A stretch of DNA of 64,000 nucleotides. Origin: Actinacidiphila oryziradicis. GTDB taxonomy: Bacteria; Actinomycetota; Actinomycetes; Streptomycetales; Streptomycetaceae. Each line of letters begins with the position of its first letter. The stretch's first letter is position 1. The stretch lies in the NCBI RefSeq assembly GCF_005047355.1, contig NZ_SUMC01000021.1, positions 62,001 through 126,000 on the forward strand. The letters run 5' to 3'. Below, in pieces: positions 60,031 through 64,000 of this stretch. The notes under the pieces were generated by a model that saw only the letters and a program-made list of their open reading frames with translations, did not search any database and was not told where the DNA came from. The translations under genes were made by a program, and so were the position numbers.

Positions 60031-60579
60031 TCAACCGGACGGCGTGACCGAGGACCACACGCCGAACCACTGCTCGGCGCCCCACTCCTCGAACCGTTGC
60101 ACCTCCGTGAACCCCAGCTTCGCCGCGAGGCGCATCGAGCGGTCGTTGGCGGTCTGGGTGCAGAGCACCACCGGCTCGCCGGGAAGCGCGTCGGCGAACC
60201 AGCCGAGCGCCGCCGCGCACGCCTCGGCGGCGTACCCGCGTCCCCACGCCTCTGGCAGGAGCAGGTAGCCGAGTTCGGCCTCCCCGGCATCCGGACGGAC
60301 ATGACTCCGATGCTCCGCGTCGCGCCGGTTGAGCTCGATGGTGCCGATCACCGCTCCGTCGAGCTCGATCACGAAAAGGCCAGGGCGCCGCCCGGGCACC
60401 TCAGGCACCGCGCGCTCGAGCTCATCACGCGGTCGAGGGCCACCGAGGTAGGTGCCCACCTCTGGCGAGGCGAACAGCTCGATGAACGCCGCACGGTCCC
60501 GGGCCTCGGGCTCGCGGAGCACCAGCCGCTCGGTCCTGATCGGGGCAGGTGGCCAGGCGACGGGTCCGAGCTCAGTCAT
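60031..60579 (-). CDS. GNAT acetyltransferase
   Basis: 182 residues. GNAT_3-type features: IRTERLVLREPEARDRAAFI, GTIELNRRDAEHRSHV, AELGYLLLPEAWGRGYAAEA (acetyl-CoA loop) and NDRSMRLAAKLGFTEVQRFE. Probably an N-terminal or small-molecule acetyltransferase. The ATG at 60579 is the best start; a TTG at 60588 is possible. It is convergent with the maleylpyruvate isomerase-like gene. Confidence 0.9.
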   Translation of the reverse strand: MTELGPVAWPPAPIRTERLVLREPEARDRAAFIELFASPEVGTYLGGPRPRDELERAVPEVPGRRPGLFVIELDGAVIGTIELNRRDAEHRSHVRPDAGEAELGYLLLPEAWGRGYAAEACAAALGWFADALPGEPVVLCTQTANDRSMRLAAKLGFTEVQRFEEWGAEQWFGVWSSVTPSG

Positions 60580-60642
60580 GGCGGGCAACCTATCGCACGC
60601 CCGCCGGGCAGGAGCCTCAGACGACCCACAGCGGCAGCAGCT

Positions 60643-60942
60643 TCAGTCGGACAGATCGGTGCGGCGTCCGGAGGCATCGACCACGAGGTCCGCGGTCCAG
60701 GTACGGCCGTCGGCGGTATGCACGCCGATGACGCGGCACGGGTCGTCCGGGGCGGTGATCAGCCCGACCACGCGCGCTCCCCTGACGGTGCGGACGCCGG
60801 CCCGCGCCTCGGTCCGCTCGCGCAGGACGAACTCGAACGTCGACCGGCGGGCGAGCACCATGCCCCTGAGACAGGGGATGGGCCGACCGTGCTGTATCTG
60901 GGATGGAGCCGTCACCTGTCTGTGAGTTCCCGTCAGGATCAT
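60643..60942 (-). pseudogene. FAD-dependent oxidoreductase fragment
   Basis: The minus strand reads ARRSTFEFVLRERTEARAGV and ADGRTWTADLVVDASGRRTD before the stop at 60643, an interior piece of a FAD-dependent monooxygenase/oxidoreductase (the VVDASGRR motif binds FAD). Neither the N-terminal GxGxxG nor the substrate domain is present. The 384-bp gap before the DUF4232 gene therefore holds a dead fragment. Confidence 0.72.
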
Positions 60943-60972
60943 CGCGGGAGTCAGAACTTGAGCGTCAGCCTT

Positions 60973-61632
60973 ATGTGGAAGGCACCTGCCTTGCGTACCA
61001 ACCGACCGGCCCCCGTCCTTCTCATCGCCTCCGCCGCGCTGGCCCTGGCCCTGACCCCGACCCTGACCGCCTGCGGCGGCTCCGGTTCCGGCTCCGGCTC
61101 GGTGTCCGTGGCGGAGTCAGGGGCGGCCCCGACGAGCGCGGCACCGAGCCCGAGCGCGAGCGCGAGTTCCTCCCCCTCCGCCGGGAAGAACGCGGGCCGG
61201 GCGGTGGACTGCACGGTCGCTCGCCTGACCCTGGTGGTCAAGAAGGTGTCGAGCCCGGTCAACCACATCGTCATCGAGGCGGTCAACAAGGGCTCGCGGG
61301 CCTGCCGCCTCTACGAGTTCCCGTACATGAGGTTCACCGCCGACCGGGAGGAGCCGGTGGAGCCGGTCGAGGAGAGCAACCCGCACACCATCGTGACGAT
61401 CGCCCCGGGCGCCACGGCGTACGCGGGCGTGACGATCGCGTCCGCCGACGGCAGCGCCGCCGGCAGCGGCCACAAGGCCGCCACCCTCGGCCTGGTCCTG
61501 ACGGGCGCGGGGGGCGGCGCGGTAACGGATGAGTTGCACCTCCCCCTGCCCGGCGGTTCGCTCTACGTCGAGGACAACGCGGCGCGGGTCACCTACTGGG
61601 AGAACTCCCTGGCGGAGGCCCTGACGTGGTGA
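60973..61632 (+). CDS. DUF4232 lipoprotein
   Basis: 219 residues. A lipoprotein signal (LLIASAALALALTPTLTACG, lipobox LTAC at about residue 34) precedes a Ser/Ala/Pro-rich linker and a DUF4232 domain (DCTVARLTLVVKKVSSPVNH, GSRACRLYEFPYMRF, VTIAPGATAYAGVTIASADG). The two Cys are positioned for the usual disulfide. Envelope protein of unknown function; convergent with the kinase gene. Confidence 0.9.
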   Translation: MWKAPALRTNRPAPVLLIASAALALALTPTLTACGGSGSGSGSVSVAESGAAPTSAAPSPSASASSSPSAGKNAGRAVDCTVARLTLVVKKVSSPVNHIVIEAVNKGSRACRLYEFPYMRFTADREEPVEPVEESNPHTIVTIAPGATAYAGVTIASADGSAAGSGHKAATLGLVLTGAGGGAVTDELHLPLPGGSLYVEDNAARVTYWENSLAEALTW

Positions 61633-61643
61633 CCGGCCGGTCC

Positions 61644-61693
61644 GGGCTCACCGACCCGGGCTCACCGACCCGGGCTCACCGACCCGGGCTCAC
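61644..61693. repeat. 14-bp tandem repeat GGGCTCACCGACCC x3.6
   Basis: Three full units (61644-61685) and an 8-bp partial copy follow the DUF4232 gene and run into the last codons of the kinase gene on the other strand. The last copy overlaps the kinase stop codon, so unit number could change the kinase C-terminus. Confidence 0.85.
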
Positions 61694-63789
61694 TGGTCGG
61701 GGTTCACTGAGAGGGCGGTGAACCCGGCCATCGCCACGATCGCGTCCTTGACCAGGAGCACGCCGGCCGCCCCGTCCATGCCGTCCCCGGCCTGGACCCC
61801 GGTGCTGTCCAGCGCCGTCGTACGCCACAACTCCGCGCCGCTGCCCCGGTCCAGGGCCAGCACGCTGCCGATCCGGGTGGCGAGATACACCCGCCCGTAC
61901 GCCGCCGACAGCACCGGCGCCGACAGGTTCTCCAGGCCCGTCGCGCGCTGCCACAGCCGCTTGCCGTCGGCGGCGGACACGGCCGTGACGGTGCCGTTGG
62001 TCCCGGTGAAGTACACGGTGCCGTCCAGCAGTGTCGGCGTCCCGCCCGCGACGTTCACCGGGTGGGCCAGCGTCTGGCGGCGTACCGCGCCGGTGTCCGG
62101 GTCGACGCGGAGCAGGGCCGTGAACCGCTGACCGCTGGTGCCGGGGGCCACGTAGAGCAGTTGACCGCCGGACGCGCCGAGGCCGGTCGCGCCGGCCGGC
62201 AGGGTCGCGAGCTTGCGCGCCGTGCCGTCGGCCGGGTCGAGGCGCTGCAGGGTGACCGGGCCCCTGACCACGTCGTTGCCGGTCGCGCATTCGGCGTACG
62301 GGACGCCCCCGGCCACCGTCGGCAGGCAGTACGAGGGGACCCCGGACCGCCACAGCTCCTTGCCGGCGGTGTCGTACGCGACGAAGCCCCGGGCGTCGCC
62401 GGTGGCCGTCAGCAGCCCGCCGCCGAACAGCAGTGCCGGGTGGTCCTGTGGGTTGTCCGCGAGCCACCGCCGCTTGCCGTCCGCGGTGTCCAGGGCCGCC
62501 ACCTTCCAGCCGCCCCCCACCCACACGGGCACGTAGACCAGCCCGTCCCGCACCCCGTAGGGCGTCACGTACTGCGAGGTGTCGCCGGCCCGCCACTTCA
62601 CCCGCCCGGTGGCCGGGTCGATCTTGGCGAGCGTGAAGCCCTCCCCGCCGCAGTACAGGTCGCCGCCCCCGGTGACGCAGCCCGGTGTGCCCCAAATGGC
62701 GGGTGCCGCCTCGGCCGACACCTCGTGCCGCAGCGTCGTCCGCCAGGCCCGCCACCCCGCGGGCAGGGAAGCGGTGTGCGCGGCGGTCGGGCCGTACGAG
62801 CCGCCCAGCGCGAAGACGCCCGCGACGGTCAGCCCGGTGACGGCGACCGCCGCGCCCAGGACGGTGAGCACCCTGCGCCCGCGCTGCCGGGGTTCGGTCT
62901 GAGCGTGGGTCCGGGGCTCGACGGCAGCCATGGTCGCGGGCTTCCGGCCGCCCGTGACCACGTCGGCCGGCAGCGGCTGGAGCTCGTCCGGCAGCGCGCG
63001 GAACAGCTCGCGGAGCTCCGGCAGCGCCGGGCGCGCGGCCGGGTCCTTGTCCAGGCAGCGCGCCACGATGCCGCGCAGCGGCTCCGCGACGAGGTCCAGC
63101 CGGGGCGGCTCGTACATCACCTGATACCCCGCCATGTACGGGGTGTCCGCGTCGAACGGCCCGTGCCCGGTGGCCGCGTACGCCAGCAGCGACCCGAGGG
63201 AGAAGATGTCGGAGGCGGGGGTCACCTCGCGCGGCGACCGCAGTTGCTCCGGTGACATGAACGGGGGCGTGCCGATCACGCTGCCCGTGACGGTCAGCGG
63301 CTCGTTGCCGGCGGCCCGCGAGATGCCGAAGTCGATGACGCGCGGCCCGTCCTCGGCCATCAGCACGTTCGCCGGTTTCAGGTCCCGGTGCACCACCCCG
63401 GCCCGGTGGATGTCCCGCAGCGCCTCCGCGAGCCCGAGCGCCAGCGCCCGCAACCGCGCCCCGCCCAGCGGACCGTCGCGGTCCACCAGCCCGGCCAGGT
63501 TGCTGCCCGGCACGTACAGCGTGGCCATCCACGGCCGGTCGGCGTCCGGGTCCGCGTCCACCACCGACGCCGTGAACGCCCCGCTCACCCGCCGTGCCGC
63601 CTCGATCTCCTGCCGGAACCGGGTACGGAACTGCGGGTCGTCGGCGTACTGCGCGTGCACGACCTTGACCGCGACCTGCCGCCCCGACTCCGACCGCCCC
63701 AGGAACACCGCCCCCATGCCGCCGGTGCCGAGCCGGTCGACGAGAACGTACTCACCTATCGCACCAGGATCCCCGGTGTTCAACGGCAT
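61690..63789 (-). CDS. Hanks-type Ser/Thr protein kinase with PQQ beta-propeller
   Basis: 699 residues. The kinase domain (residues about 14-265) has GTGGMGAVFLG (Gly loop), VAVKVVH (Lys), HRDLKPANVL (catalytic loop), DFGIS and SPEQL. One membrane helix (RRVLTVLGAAVAVTGLTVAG, about residue 310) precedes an external PQQ-like eight-bladed repeat region (blades such as YCGGEGFTLAKIDPATGRVK, VYFTGTNGTVTAVSAADGKR). PknD-like layout: an outside sensor propeller and an inside kinase. Ligand unknown. Confidence 0.94.
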   Translation of the reverse strand: MPLNTGDPGAIGEYVLVDRLGTGGMGAVFLGRSESGRQVAVKVVHAQYADDPQFRTRFRQEIEAARRVSGAFTASVVDADPDADRPWMATLYVPGSNLAGLVDRDGPLGGARLRALALGLAEALRDIHRAGVVHRDLKPANVLMAEDGPRVIDFGISRAAGNEPLTVTGSVIGTPPFMSPEQLRSPREVTPASDIFSLGSLLAYAATGHGPFDADTPYMAGYQVMYEPPRLDLVAEPLRGIVARCLDKDPAARPALPELRELFRALPDELQPLPADVVTGGRKPATMAAVEPRTHAQTEPRQRGRRVLTVLGAAVAVTGLTVAGVFALGGSYGPTAAHTASLPAGWRAWRTTLRHEVSAEAAPAIWGTPGCVTGGGDLYCGGEGFTLAKIDPATGRVKWRAGDTSQYVTPYGVRDGLVYVPVWVGGGWKVAALDTADGKRRWLADNPQDHPALLFGGGLLTATGDARGFVAYDTAGKELWRSGVPSYCLPTVAGGVPYAECATGNDVVRGPVTLQRLDPADGTARKLATLPAGATGLGASGGQLLYVAPGTSGQRFTALLRVDPDTGAVRRQTLAHPVNVAGGTPTLLDGTVYFTGTNGTVTAVSAADGKRLWQRATGLENLSAPVLSAAYGRVYLATRIGSVLALDRGSGAELWRTTALDSTGVQAGDGMDGAAGVLLVKDAIVAMAGFTALSVNPDQ

Positions 63790-63909
63790 GGACGATCAGA
63801 CCTTCCCCGCACGCCTGCTTTGGGCAGCCCAGCCTAGCCCGCGCGGGCCGGGCCGCCGGTCCGGGTCCCATTCCCTGTCAGATCATGGGAGACCGTGAAA
63901 CGAGGACCC

Positions 63910-64000
63910 ATGGATCCGGTCGTCGTCACCTCTGCCGGGACGGTCAAAGGGGTGTCCCAGGACGGGGAGAGGTGTTTTCGTCAGGTCCTGCCTGCGGCAG
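63910..64000 (+). CDS. Probable carboxylesterase, N-terminus only (partial)
   Basis: ATG at 63910 after acgagg opens a frame that runs off the window: MDPVVVTSAGTVKGVSQDGE, then CFRQVLPAA. The TSAGTVKG-like start resembles type B carboxylesterases (TxxGxVRG...FRGIPYA). Only 30 residues are visible, so the call is weak. It is divergent from the kinase with a 120-bp gap. Confidence 0.45.
   Translation, partial: MDPVVVTSAGTVKGVSQDGERCFRQVLPAA

Noticed and set aside
61644-61693. CRISPR array
   Set aside because: Units are 14 bp head-to-tail without spacers, and no cas genes are present.

Overview
The window is a high-GC actinobacterial chromosome segment, almost certainly Streptomyces. The evidence is the very high third-position GC, GTG/TTG starts, many ATGA/GTGA gene overlaps, and Streptomyces-restricted families (SCO2400-type, DUF6230/DUF6114, DUF6284, Methyltransf_19). 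It splits into a mobile element (1 to about 17.36 kb), a conserved chromosomal stretch (17.4 to about 49.9 kb) and a patchier stretch with several broken genes (about 50 to 61 kb), ending in a protein kinase and the first codons of another gene.

1-17.36 kb: an actinomycete integrative and conjugative element (AICE). The right end is intact: a tyrosine integrase and an excisionase next to the 3' end of a tRNA-Thr(CGU). The left end is outside the window. Left-hand cargo is a solitary C5-cytosine methyltransferase plus a Vsr-type nuclease. Control genes follow: a GntR-Nudix fusion, which looks like the pSAM2 repressor KorSA and immunity factor Pif joined in one chain, and a convergent HTH/TPR regulator. 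Two copies of a palindrome sit on a consensus-like promoter ahead of the transfer operon, and a third near-copy lies before the GntR-Nudix gene, so one repressor probably controls both. The transfer operon (4.9-11.9 kb) is tightly overlapping: DUF6284, a small membrane protein, GGDEF, DUF2637, RRQRL zinc protein, an FtsK/SpoIIIE TraB-like DNA pump and small zinc-finger and membrane proteins. An array of five 8-bp words directly after the pump gene is a candidate clt (TraB loading) locus. The replication module (12-15.3 kb) holds a small C5 methyltransferase, a prim-pol protein and a DUF3987 protein. It is followed by an AT-rich array of TTCTGCGGA-like words that could be the element's origin.

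17.4-30.2 kb: housekeeping and conserved Streptomyces genes: a secreted S33 peptidase, a degenerate esterase, DNA polymerase III delta' (holB), an asparagine-synthase-like protein lacking the glutaminase nucleophile, an HTH regulator, L-2-hydroxyglutarate oxidase, trmB and a PrsW-type membrane protease.

30.2-35.7 kb: a cell-envelope-like cluster with two DUF6230 paralogues, a DUF6114 protein with a long extra C-terminal half, an inserted DUF3618/holin-like pair on the other strand, an unlisted 56-residue secreted collagen-like peptide, and a DUF574 methyltransferase.

36-50 kb: glutathione-independent formaldehyde dehydrogenase, glpF-glpK with a 192-bp MITE between them, a CocE/NonD hydrolase, DinB, SCO2400-type and SDR proteins, a scar joining arginase and MFS remnants, a MarR/FUSC efflux pair and a Tat-exported amidase.

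50-64 kb: a candidate Trp-rich RDGW-repeat peptide, DUF1918, EamA and DUF418 membrane proteins, a NarL-type two-component system, two GNAT enzymes, a secreted beta-helix protein, a maleylpyruvate isomerase-like protein, a DUF4232 lipoprotein, a Ser/Thr kinase with a PQQ sensor domain and an esterase start. Remnants of NmrA-like, IPT/TIG, FAD-oxidoreductase and unidentified genes are mixed in, and a G15C18 tract marks a possible assembly join. All family calls come from motif reading, not database searches.
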